Source: JAXGTD01 sp040775095 (lineage in GTDB: Bacteria; Pseudomonadota; Gammaproteobacteria; Chromatiales; Chromatiaceae). Taken from it: a stretch of 47,165 nucleotides of DNA. A program made the translations under genes and the position numbers. The notes under the pieces are model-generated. The model saw only the letters and a program-made list of their open reading frames with translations. It did no database searches and had not been told where the DNA came from. Positions 15,385 to 23,682 of this stretch are shown one piece after another. Every line of letters begins with the position of its first letter. The stretch's first letter is position 1. The stretch lies in contig JAXGTD010000017.1 in the NCBI GenBank assembly GCA_040775095.1, positions 1 through 47,165 on the forward strand, written 5' to 3'.

Positions 15385-17418
15385 TCAGTCTACCGAATCA
15401 CCGATGCGCGCGTTGCGTATCGCCTCGAGCAGGGCATCGGTATCGCCGCTCTTTGCCAAGTAGGCGGATGCCCCGGCCGCCAGCATGGCCCCGGCGCGGT
15501 CTGCCTCTTCATACATCGATAAACCCACGATGCAGATCCCTGGCCAACGCTCCTTGATTCGACGGGTCGCCTCGAGTCCGGTCATGTCTGGCATCGAGTA
15601 GTCCATCAACACGACATCCGGGGCAAGCAGCGCCGCCTGCTCGATGGCCTCGCGGCCATTCGCCGCCTCTCCGACAACATCGAGATCCGGCTCCTCGCAG
15701 AGCAACGACGCCAAACCCTGTCGCATCATCGCGTGATCGTCCACCAGCAGGATGCGAATCGGCGCATCCGCGCGAGGCGGCACGGCGTCGGCCTCGGTGC
15801 AAGCCCGCGGGTCGCCTGCCTTCGCACGAGCAAACAGCCGTAGGTCATCACGTTCTGCATGCACCGGGGCGCGCAAGGTCACGCGCGTGCCCTCCCCTGG
15901 GCGGCTCTCGATACCAAATTCGCCACCGAGAAGCTGCAGACGCTCACGCATCGACATGAGCCCAAAACCATTGCCGTTTGGGCCCTCGTTGAACAGTCTC
16001 TCGGTATCAAAGCCACTACCCTGATCCTCGATGACGAGGAGTAGCTGATCGTCGACGCGGGAGAGGGTCACCCGCGCATCGCTACAGCCGGCGTGCTTGA
16101 ACGCGTTAAAAAGGGCCTCGCGAACCGATGCGAACACCACGCTGCGAACATCGGCGCGCACCGGGGCCGCTTCCGAGTCGATCGACAGGGCGACACGCAG
16201 ACCATAGCGATCGAGCATGCTGCGCGCCAGCCATTCCAAGGCCTCCGGCAGACCGGCATCGTGCAGAATCGGCGGGCTCAGGTCCGCGACCAGGCTGCGC
16301 GCGGATCCGATGGCCTGCTGCAGCAGATCCGCGACCCGCACCAGCGCCTCCCTGCTACCGGCATCCTGGGTTTGCGCATCAAACCGGCGACTGAATCCCT
16401 CGATCCCGAGCGCCGCCCCAACCAGCAACTGTTGGAGGTCGTCATGCAATACGATCGCCAGTCGCTCGCGCTCGCGCTGCTCAGCCAAAGCCAGCTGCGA
16501 CGTCAAGTGCGCCAACCGCTCCGCGTGGCGCTGCAACTCCTGATGTGACTGGCGCAGTGCCTCGTCGGCCGCCTTGCGCTCGGTGATGTCCGAGCTGTGG
16601 CCGACCATGCCCGCGAACGCGTCATCTGCGCCGAAGAAGGGCCGCGCGATGAACTCCAGCCAGCGCCACTGCCCGTCCGCGCGACGCATACGACATTGGT
16701 CGTGAAAAGGCGTTCTCTCCCGACACGACTGGGAAAGAGCCGCGAAGTAACGGGCCCGGTCCTCGCGATGCACCAGAGACCGCCAGCCTTGCCCCGCGAT
16801 CTCGCCCTCGGAGACACCAAAGTACTGGCAACAGGTCTTGTTGACAAAGCTCACGGCGGTATCGGCACCCTGAACCCAAATGGCCAGGGGTAGCTCATCG
16901 GCCATGATGCGAAAGCGCCGTTCACTGTCTTCGAGCAGCTTCGCGCGGTGCCGGATGGTCTGTTGCTGCCGGCTCAGGGTCAGCAGATTACGGCACCGGG
17001 TCCGGCACTCGCGCTGATCGATCGGGCGATTGAGGAAGTCCGTCGCACCCGCGTCGAGCGCGTCATAGCGCACGCGTTTGTCCTCCGCCACGGTGACAAC
17101 GATGATGGGCGTTTCGTGGCACCCTGGGATCGCACGCACCCGGCGAATGAACGTGATGCCGTCCATCTCCGGCATGATGTAGTCGGTGAGGATGAGATCC
17201 GGCGTCGTCGAGAGCATGAACTCGATCGCCGAGGCGCCATCGGCGAATCCAACGACGTCGATATCGTCATCGACCTGGCAGACGAGCTGCTCGACGATCT
17301 TACGCCCGGTCGTCTGATCGTCGACGACAACGACCAGCGATCGCTCTCGCCCGACTGGCGTCGACGTTAGCGCCGTCTCCGCTTTCGCAAACCCGCAGCC
17401 GTTCGGCTTCGCAATCAT
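15385..17418 (-). CDS. Hybrid histidine kinase REC-PAS-HisKA_3-HATPase-REC with an RpfG-like receiver
   Basis: This 677-aa cytoplasmic protein (ATG at 17418; a GTG at 17484 is a weaker option) has a receiver at 25-145 (D79 in LILTDYIMPEMDG), a PAS domain with PAC tail (about 165-285, ending GHSSDITERKAADEAL), a HisKA_3 dimerisation domain (about 310-380, H325 in IVLHDDLQQLLVGAALGIE), HATPase_c (about 425-515, GNGFGLMSMRERLQLLGG), and a C-terminal NarL-type receiver without a DNA-binding domain (555-670, D606 in VVLMDYSMPDMTG). The first receiver and linker closely match RpfG, sharing LDAGATDFLNRPIDQ and RCRNLLTL. It lies upstream of rpfG on the same strand, 340 bp away. It could receive phosphate from the same source as RpfG (RpfC HPt), linking DSF to another output; the partner regulator is not in the window. 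Confidence 0.88.
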   Translation of the reverse strand: MIAKPNGCGFAKAETALTSTPVGRERSLVVVVDDQTTGRKIVEQLVCQVDDDIDVVGFADGASAIEFMLSTTPDLILTDYIMPEMDGITFIRRVRAIPGCHETPIIVVTVAEDKRVRYDALDAGATDFLNRPIDQRECRTRCRNLLTLSRQQQTIRHRAKLLEDSERRFRIMADELPLAIWVQGADTAVSFVNKTCCQYFGVSEGEIAGQGWRSLVHREDRARYFAALSQSCRERTPFHDQCRMRRADGQWRWLEFIARPFFGADDAFAGMVGHSSDITERKAADEALRQSHQELQRHAERLAHLTSQLALAEQRERERLAIVLHDDLQQLLVGAALGIEGFSRRFDAQTQDAGSREALVRVADLLQQAIGSARSLVADLSPPILHDAGLPEALEWLARSMLDRYGLRVALSIDSEAAPVRADVRSVVFASVREALFNAFKHAGCSDARVTLSRVDDQLLLVIEDQGSGFDTERLFNEGPNGNGFGLMSMRERLQLLGGEFGIESRPGEGTRVTLRAPVHAERDDLRLFARAKAGDPRACTEADAVPPRADAPIRILLVDDHAMMRQGLASLLCEEPDLDVVGEAANGREAIEQAALLAPDVVLMDYSMPDMTGLEATRRIKERWPGICIVGLSMYEEADRAGAMLAAGASAYLAKSGDTDALLEAIRNARIGDSVD

Positions 17419-17959
17419 GTTCTCTCTGCTGCCCGGTGTAAGCCCGGATCTCTCGGAATGGGCGGGGCCGCCACACCCGAGCACCGCGCAGGGCCGAGGC
17501 TGAAGCGAGCCGGGTGACCATACCGGGAAGGATTCTTAACCAACGTCGGCCGAGGTCCCCAGAAAGTCGATTGATCGTACCGCCCGTGCCGGTCATGAGC
17601 AAGGTGCCAGGGAAGCCCCGGATCGACCCATCCTGGATCGATCCGCGTCCGCGACCTGGCAGCGCCATTGCAACGCCCCTACCAAATCAGCGGCTTCCCA
17701 CATCTCATTCTAACGCGCTGCCCTGGCTCGCGCGCCAGATAAGGCCGACGCCGGCCCTGCACAAAAGCTGACAACATCCCGCCTCGGTAACAGGGGTACA
17801 CCCAATGGGGTCCGCACCGCGGGCCGGTCCGACCCGACGACCCGGCGCTTCCGGGTTACGAGCGTGCGCCCCGCGAAGGCGTCCCGGAACCCGCGTCGTC
17901 CCATCCCCGGGGAAATCGGCCCGCGCTCCGCGCGGCGCGCGGCCCCGACTGCCACGCGA
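17419..17959. other. Intergenic region between speB and the hybrid kinase
   Basis: About 540 bases without a supportable gene. Both neighbours are on the minus strand. The sequence probably includes the speB 3' end and the kinase promoter. I saw no strong hairpin with a T-run and no repeat. Confidence 0.4.
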
Positions 17960-18859
17960 TCAGAGGCTCGGACGGGACGAGGACGGCGCTGTCCGCTCAA
18001 CCATGCCGAGCAGCTTGTAGACCAGCAGCGCCGCGGCAAAATCGTATCCGTGAAAGCCGGTCAACGGGGCCAGCTCCATCAGGTCGAGCCCCACGATCTG
18101 TCGCCGTGCGGCGACCGATGCGAAGAGGTCGAGGGTCTGATACCAGCCCAACCCCCCCGGCACCGGAGTGCCGGTGGTTGGAAACACGCTGGGGTCGATC
18201 CCGTCGACGTCGACCGTGAAGAAGACCCGCGGCGGAAAATCCTCGGGGAGGCTGATCGCATGCACCCCTGTCGGCACCAGGGCCTCTGCATCGAGATGGC
18301 CCACGCCGAAGCGCCGGCGTGCATCCAGTTCCTCCTTGCACAGCGCCCGCACACCGAGGGAGAAGACCGGGACACCCGCCTCCACCACCCGGCGCATCGC
18401 GCAGGCATGACTGAAGGGGTCGCCCTCGTAGCTCTCGCGCAGGTCGGCATGGGCGTCGATCTGCACCACCCCCAGGTCACGATAGCCGGCGTTCAGGTAG
18501 CCCTGGATGACGCCGACGGTTACCGTGTGCTCGCCGCCGAGCACGACGGGCGTCTTGCCGAGCAGGAGGATCCTCTCCACGGCAGCCGCGATCCGCTCCA
18601 GTACGAGCTCCGGCTCGCCGCCGACGTCGACCGGCGGGTGCGTGTAGATACCCGCGCTGCCGGGCATGCCGTGACCGTCCCAGAGCTCGAGCTGCCAGGA
18701 TGCCTGCAGGATCGCCGAGGGTCCGCGGGCGGTGCCGCTGCCGTAGGAGACGGTGCGCTCCCAGGGTACCGGCAGCACATGGAAGCGGGCCTCCTGCGGT
18801 GACGTGGGCGGGAGCTCCGAGCCAAGGAAAGGCGGATAGTCGGTAAGCTCGCTATTCAT
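17960..18859 (-). CDS. speB: SpeB, agmatinase (arginase/ureohydrolase family)
   Basis: Agmatinase hydrolyses agmatine to putrescine and urea using a binuclear manganese centre. From the ATG at 18859 the product has 299 aa and carries the metal-binding motifs of the family: GGEHTVTVG (H111), DAHADLR (D135, H137, D139) and DVDGIDPS (D217, D219). The start lies four bases after the nspC stop, so it is coupled to the preceding gene rather than having its own strong ribosome site. It is the last gene of a polyamine cluster that starts with speA, which makes its substrate, so agmatinase is preferred over guanidinobutyrase or arginase. Confidence 0.92.
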   Translation of the reverse strand: MNSELTDYPPFLGSELPPTSPQEARFHVLPVPWERTVSYGSGTARGPSAILQASWQLELWDGHGMPGSAGIYTHPPVDVGGEPELVLERIAAAVERILLLGKTPVVLGGEHTVTVGVIQGYLNAGYRDLGVVQIDAHADLRESYEGDPFSHACAMRRVVEAGVPVFSLGVRALCKEELDARRRFGVGHLDAEALVPTGVHAISLPEDFPPRVFFTVDVDGIDPSVFPTTGTPVPGGLGWYQTLDLFASVAARRQIVGLDLMELAPLTGFHGYDFAAALLVYKLLGMVERTAPSSSRPSL

Positions 18860-18863
18860 GGGT

Positions 18864-20039
18864 TCAGGAAAGGCGCTCCTTGAAATCGGCATAACCAAAC
18901 GTCTTGACGACGCGCAACGCGTCGGTGTCGGAATCCCACAAGGCGATGGCCGGCAAGGGGACACCATTGAACGTGGTGGTCTTGACCATGGTATAGATCG
19001 CCATGTCCTCGAACATCAGTCGGTCGCCGACCCGCAGCGGCTCGGCAAAGGCGTAGTCGCCAACGACGTCGCCGGCCAGACAGGACGGCCCGCCGAGTCG
19101 GTAGGTGTAGGGCAACTCGCCGGGCTCGGCGGCGCCCGGGATGTCCGGGCGATAAGGCCCCTCGAGCACGTCGGGCATATGGCAGGTGGCCGAGCAGTCC
19201 AGGATGGCCAGGCGCATGCCGTTGGTCGTCGTGTCCAGCACCTCCGAGACCAGCACGCCGGCGTCGAGGGCAACGGCCTCGCCCGGCTCGAGATAGACCT
19301 CGACACCGTAGCGCCGCCGGAACGCGCGGATCAGCTCGATCAACGCGTCGACCTGGTAGTCGGGGCGGCTGATGTGATGTCCGCCGCCGAAGTTCACCCA
19401 CTCCAGACTGTCGAGCCAACGACCGAAACGGGCCTCGACGGCCGCGAGCGTCCGCGTCAGCGGCGGCAGGTCCTGCTCGCAAAGGGTGTGGAAATGCAGG
19501 CCGCTGATGCCATCGAGGGTCTGGCCCTCGAAGGCAGCCAACGGGATCCCCAGCCGCGAGTACAGCGCACAGGGGTCGTAGAGCGGGTTCCATCCCTCGC
19601 TGTGCTCCGGGTTCACGCGGAGTCCGACGCGCAGGCCCGGCCGGCGTGCCCGCGCCGCCTCCACCATCGGCCGGAAGCGCTCCCATTGGCCGAACGAATT
19701 GAACACCACGTGATCGGAGATCGCGAGAATCTGCTCGAGCTGCGCGCCCGTGTACGCCGGCGAGAAGGTATGCACCTCCCCGCCGAACTCCTCCCGACCA
19801 AGACGCGCCTCGTGCAGGCCACTGGCACAGACCCCGCTGAGATGACGGGAGATCAAGGGTGCCAGGGCAAACAGGGAGAATGCCTTCAGGGCGAGCAGGA
19901 CCTTGGCACCACTCTCGCGCTGGACGCGGCCGAGGATCTCCAGATTGTGCCGCACCCCCGCCTCGTCGACGACGAAACAGGGCGTGGGCACCCGCGAGAG
20001 GTCCAGACGCCGGAAGCGCTCCCGGTTCGGCGACGACAT
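18864..20039 (-). CDS. nspC: NspC, carboxynorspermidine/carboxyspermidine decarboxylase
   Basis: NspC is a PLP-dependent fold-III decarboxylase that removes the carboxyl group from carboxyspermidine or carboxynorspermidine. The 391-aa protein has the PLP lysine in LLALKAFSLFA (K52), the histidine segment GLHFHTLCEQD, the glycine-rich FGGGHHISRPDY, the EPGEAV phosphate region, and GGPSCLAGD near the C-terminus where the partner-site cysteine lies. It follows the dehydrogenase by 12 bp and precedes speB by 4 bp. With SpeA and SpeB supplying putrescine, spermidine is the likely product; with a diaminopropane source it could be norspermidine, but no such gene is present. Confidence 0.93.
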   Translation of the reverse strand: MSSPNRERFRRLDLSRVPTPCFVVDEAGVRHNLEILGRVQRESGAKVLLALKAFSLFALAPLISRHLSGVCASGLHEARLGREEFGGEVHTFSPAYTGAQLEQILAISDHVVFNSFGQWERFRPMVEAARARRPGLRVGLRVNPEHSEGWNPLYDPCALYSRLGIPLAAFEGQTLDGISGLHFHTLCEQDLPPLTRTLAAVEARFGRWLDSLEWVNFGGGHHISRPDYQVDALIELIRAFRRRYGVEVYLEPGEAVALDAGVLVSEVLDTTTNGMRLAILDCSATCHMPDVLEGPYRPDIPGAAEPGELPYTYRLGGPSCLAGDVVGDYAFAEPLRVGDRLMFEDMAIYTMVKTTTFNGVPLPAIALWDSDTDALRVVKTFGYADFKERLS

Positions 20040-20051
20040 CCAGGCGGTCGC

Positions 20052-21245
20052 CTAGTCGAGGGGCTGGTCGAGCGTGCGGACCTGCCACGGCAGCCCGTGC
20101 AGGCTGAGGGCCTCCATGAACGGATCGGGGTCGAACTGCTCCATGTTGAAGACCCCCTCACCGCGCCAGGCCCCGGTGAGCATCATCTTGGCGCCGATCA
20201 TCGCCGGGACCCCGGTGGTGTAGGAGATGGCCTGGGAGCGGACCTCCTGGTAGCAGGCCGCGTGGTCGCAGATGTTGTAGACATAGATCACCCGCTGCGC
20301 GCCGTCCTTGATGCCCCGCGCGATGCAACCGATGCAGGTGCGCCCCTTGGTGAGTGGGCCGAGGCTCGCCGGGTCGGGCAACAGCGCCTTCAGAAACTTC
20401 AATGGCACGACCTCGTGGCCCTCGTACATGACCGGGTCGATGCGCGTCATGCCAACGTTCTGCAGCACCTCCAGGTGCTTGAGATAGTTGTCGGAAAAGG
20501 TCATCCAGAACCGGGCACGCCGGATCTCCGGGAAGTGTTTGACGATGGACTCCAGCTCCTCGTGGTACATGAGGAAGATCTTGCGTGGGCCAATACCCTC
20601 GGGAAAATCGAGCTCGCGGCTGACAGCCAGCGGCGGCGTGCTTTGCCACGCGCCATCCTCCCAGTATCTTCCCGGTGCGGTGACCTCGCGGATGTTGATC
20701 TCGGGGTTGAAGTTGGTCGCGAACGGCTGCCCGTGATCGCCGGCATTGCAGTCGACGATGTCCAGCTCGTGGATCTCATCGAGCAGATGCTTCTTGATAT
20801 ACGCGGTGTAGACATTGGTCACACCGGGATCGAAGCCGCTGCCGAGTAACGCCATGATCCCCCGTTCCCGGAACCGCTCGTGATAGCTCCACTGCCAGCT
20901 GTACTCGAACTTGGCCTCGTCCGGCGGCTCGTAGTTGGCGGTGTCGAGATAGTCCACGCCGGTGGCCAGACAGGCGTCCATGAGCGGCAGATCCTGATAT
21001 GGCAGGGCCACATTCACGACGATGTCCGGTCGCACGCGCTCGATCAGCGCCGTCATCTGCGCCACATCGTCCGCGTCGACCCGAGCCGTCTCGATGGGCC
21101 GATCGAGCTGGGCGGCGATCGCGTCGCACTTCTCCAGGGTTCGGCTGGCCAGAACGATGTCCGTGAAGACCTCGGGCACCTGCGCACACTTGTGAGTCAC
21201 CACCTGTCCGACGCCACCGGCGCCGACGATCAATACCTTCGCCAT
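20052..21245 (-). CDS. Carboxynorspermidine/carboxyspermidine dehydrogenase (saccharopine dehydrogenase family)
   Basis: This NADPH-dependent enzyme condenses a diamine with aspartate semialdehyde to form the carboxylated polyamine used by NspC. The ATG at 21245 (GGAG upstream) gives 397 aa starting MAKVLIVGAGGVGQVVTHK, a Rossmann nucleotide-binding motif GxGxxG. Further family features are DYLDTANYEPPDEAKFEY, GSGFDPGVTNVYTAY and CNAGDHGQPFATNFNPEINI, the last given in part. It sits directly between speA and nspC, the classical pairing. The gene is often called CANSDH or lys1-like; the first name is preferred because of the neighbours. Confidence 0.92.
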   Translation of the reverse strand: MAKVLIVGAGGVGQVVTHKCAQVPEVFTDIVLASRTLEKCDAIAAQLDRPIETARVDADDVAQMTALIERVRPDIVVNVALPYQDLPLMDACLATGVDYLDTANYEPPDEAKFEYSWQWSYHERFRERGIMALLGSGFDPGVTNVYTAYIKKHLLDEIHELDIVDCNAGDHGQPFATNFNPEINIREVTAPGRYWEDGAWQSTPPLAVSRELDFPEGIGPRKIFLMYHEELESIVKHFPEIRRARFWMTFSDNYLKHLEVLQNVGMTRIDPVMYEGHEVVPLKFLKALLPDPASLGPLTKGRTCIGCIARGIKDGAQRVIYVYNICDHAACYQEVRSQAISYTTGVPAMIGAKMMLTGAWRGEGVFNMEQFDPDPFMEALSLHGLPWQVRTLDQPLD

Positions 21246-21421
21246 GCTGTTGCGCTCCAGTTCAGACAACGGCCGCGCGGCGGCACCGATGCGCTCGGCG
21301 CGCCCGCGGCGCACAGAAATGCGGCCGACCTGCCGTCACCTGGCCGGCCAAGAGTGGTTTGGTGAGGTTCTCGATACAACGCGAATGGGGGCTACCAATC
21401 GCCCGCCGGGACGTGCCCCGG

Positions 21422-23329
21422 CTAGCGCTCGAAGTAGGTATAGCCGCGCAAGCTCGCGCCAAAGTGCTCGAGCACCTGCTGGCGCTCGCTCGGGGTGATC
21501 TTGCCAAGCCGAACGGCCCGCTCGGCGGCGTCGCGGAAACGCTCACGCAGCTCGCGCGGGTCGTACTCGACGTAGCTGAGCACGTCCGCGATGCTGTCGC
21601 CATGCATCTCTTTGACGAAGTCGAAACTGCCATCGGCGTTGATCCTGACGCTGACAACGTTCGTGTCGCCCATCAGGTTGTGCAGGTCGCCCAGGGTCTC
21701 CTGGTAGGCGCCGACCAGAAACACGCCGAAGTAGTATTCCTCCCCATCCACAAGGCGATGCACGGGCAGAGTCCGCTTGACCTGATGGGCATCGATGAAG
21801 CGGTCGAGCTTGCCATCGCTGTCGCAGGTGATGTCGGCGATGATGGCCTGCCGCGTGGGCGGCTCGGCGTGGCGGTGGATCGGTGTGACCGGGAACAGCT
21901 GATCGATCGCCCATGCGTCCGGCAGGGACTGGAAGACACTGAAATTGCCGTAGTAGATATCCGCGATCGTCTCGGGCAGGCGTTCCAACTCGGTCGGTAC
22001 TGGCCCCCCCAACGCCAGCACGCGAGTCAGGGCGTGCATGATGCGCAGGAACAGATGCTCGGCGATGGCCTGGGAGCGCAGCCGGATCTGACCACGGCGG
22101 AACAGGTCGCGGATCTCATCGAGATAGTAGAGGGCGTCGTTGTAGCACTCCTGAAGCGTATCGGGAGCGATGGCCTCGTAGACCTCCTGCAGCGAGTGGA
22201 TCAGCCTGTGCTCATCCTTGCCGGGAGGGGTAGCCTCGTCCTCCTCCGGCTCGAAGCGGGTCACGTCAAGCACATTGAACAACAACACCGAGGCATAGGC
22301 GACGGTCGCGCGTCCCGACTCGGTGATGATCACCGGGTGTGGCACGTCGACGGGATCGAGGGTCGTCATCACCGCCTCGACCACGTCGGCACAATACTCG
22401 TGGAGCGAGTAATTCTTGCTGTGGGGATGGTTCGCGTTGGATCCATCGTAGTCGACGGCCAGGCCTCCGCCGAGGTCGAGAAAACCCATCGGCGCCCCTT
22501 CCTGCACCAGGTCGGCGTAGTACCGGCACGCCTCCAGCACACCACTGCGGATGTCGCGCACGTTCGGGATCTGCGAGCCCAAATGGTAGTGCAGCAGTTG
22601 CAGGCAATCCAACATCCCGCGGGCCTTCAGGGTGTCGACGACATCCACGAGCTGGTTGGTGGTCAGCCCGAAGATACTGCGATCGCCGCTGGTCTCGGTC
22701 CACATGCCGCCAACGCGCGAGGAGAGCTTGACGCGAACCCCGATCCGCGGGCGCATACCGAGCGCCTTGCTACAGGCAAGTACCGTGGGCAGCTCCGAGG
22801 GCGACTCGACGACGAACACGCAGTGATAACCGATCTTCTGCGCCAGCAGGCCGAGCTCCACGAACTCCCGATCCTTGTAGCCGTTGCATACGACCATGCC
22901 GTCGCGGTTGTTCAGCATGGACAGCGCAATGATCAGCTCGGCCTTGCTGCCGGCCTCCAGGCCGTGCTTGTAGCAGGCGCCGAAGCGCGTGATCTCCTCG
23001 ATCACCTGCCGCTGCTGGTTGACCTTGATCGGGAAGACCCCGCGATACTCTCCCCGGTAGCCGAGCGTCCTGATCGCCTCGCGGAAGCTCTCGTTCAGCC
23101 GCGCGATCTGCGCATCGAGCAAGTTCTCGATGCGCAACAACACGGGCATCTGCAGCCCGCGCTCGCGCATGCCAAACACCATGTCGAGCAGCGCGACCGA
23201 TACTCGCCCCTCCGGGGTATCCACCGAAACCGTTACATTTCCATCATCCGACAGGCCAAAGTAGCCCGCGCCCCAGTCTCCGATACGATAAAGATCGGCC
23301 ACGTCGGCCTTGACAGCATTGTGAGGCAT
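21422..23329 (-). CDS. speA: SpeA, biosynthetic arginine decarboxylase
   Basis: SpeA decarboxylates arginine to agmatine, the first step toward putrescine. The 635-aa length is typical. It has the PLP lysine in GVFPIKVNQQRQVIEEI (K102), the segment LLHYHLGSQIPNVRDI, GFLDLGGGLAVDYDGS and the C-terminal ECYNDALYYLDEI characteristic of the SpeA group. The ATG at 23329 has no obvious ribosome-binding site. A 176-bp gap separates its stop from the dehydrogenase start downstream, so a second promoter may lie there. The ion-channel gene ends 353 bp upstream on the same strand. Confidence 0.96.
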   Translation of the reverse strand: MPHNAVKADVADLYRIGDWGAGYFGLSDDGNVTVSVDTPEGRVSVALLDMVFGMRERGLQMPVLLRIENLLDAQIARLNESFREAIRTLGYRGEYRGVFPIKVNQQRQVIEEITRFGACYKHGLEAGSKAELIIALSMLNNRDGMVVCNGYKDREFVELGLLAQKIGYHCVFVVESPSELPTVLACSKALGMRPRIGVRVKLSSRVGGMWTETSGDRSIFGLTTNQLVDVVDTLKARGMLDCLQLLHYHLGSQIPNVRDIRSGVLEACRYYADLVQEGAPMGFLDLGGGLAVDYDGSNANHPHSKNYSLHEYCADVVEAVMTTLDPVDVPHPVIITESGRATVAYASVLLFNVLDVTRFEPEEDEATPPGKDEHRLIHSLQEVYEAIAPDTLQECYNDALYYLDEIRDLFRRGQIRLRSQAIAEHLFLRIMHALTRVLALGGPVPTELERLPETIADIYYGNFSVFQSLPDAWAIDQLFPVTPIHRHAEPPTRQAIIADITCDSDGKLDRFIDAHQVKRTLPVHRLVDGEEYYFGVFLVGAYQETLGDLHNLMGDTNVVSVRINADGSFDFVKEMHGDSIADVLSYVEYDPRELRERFRDAAERAVRLGKITPSERQQVLEHFGASLRGYTYFER

Positions 23330-23682
23330 GGATCTGGTGGAGCCGAATAGAGGGAGGCAACGCCCGTACGTCAGCGCTGGGGTCGCGGATGATGCGCCAA
23401 TTCCGGCGATGTCACAAGCGGCCCGAGTCCCCGGTCCGGTCGCCCCCCGCCCCGGATTGGTACTCGACGCGCTCGGGCCGAGGCCACCGCACCCCGGGGG
23501 ATCTTCTCAAGCCACTGATATACAAGGATACCGTGGCCCGAGGCCTTTCCGATTCCGGTCCGGGATGGCCTGGCATTTTCGCCCCACCCGGGTGACGGAG
23601 ACTACAGCGGATCGAGACCGCGTTCCTGGTCGGCGCGCGGATTGGAAGCCCCGAACGCGTTGAACCGGCATCGCCAAAAGGT
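23330..23682. other. Intergenic region upstream of speA
   Basis: These 353 bases lie between two minus-strand genes and probably hold the speA promoter and leader. No gene is supported. No clear terminator with a T-run for the channel gene and no recognisable riboswitch was found by eye. Confidence 0.4.

Noticed and set aside
18858..20849. 663-aa open frame on the plus strand
   Set aside because: It lies opposite speB, nspC and the dehydrogenase gene, has no domain sense and is a GC-rich shadow.
21359..23350. 663-aa open frame on the plus strand
   Set aside because: Antisense to speA; low-complexity composition with no recognisable motif.
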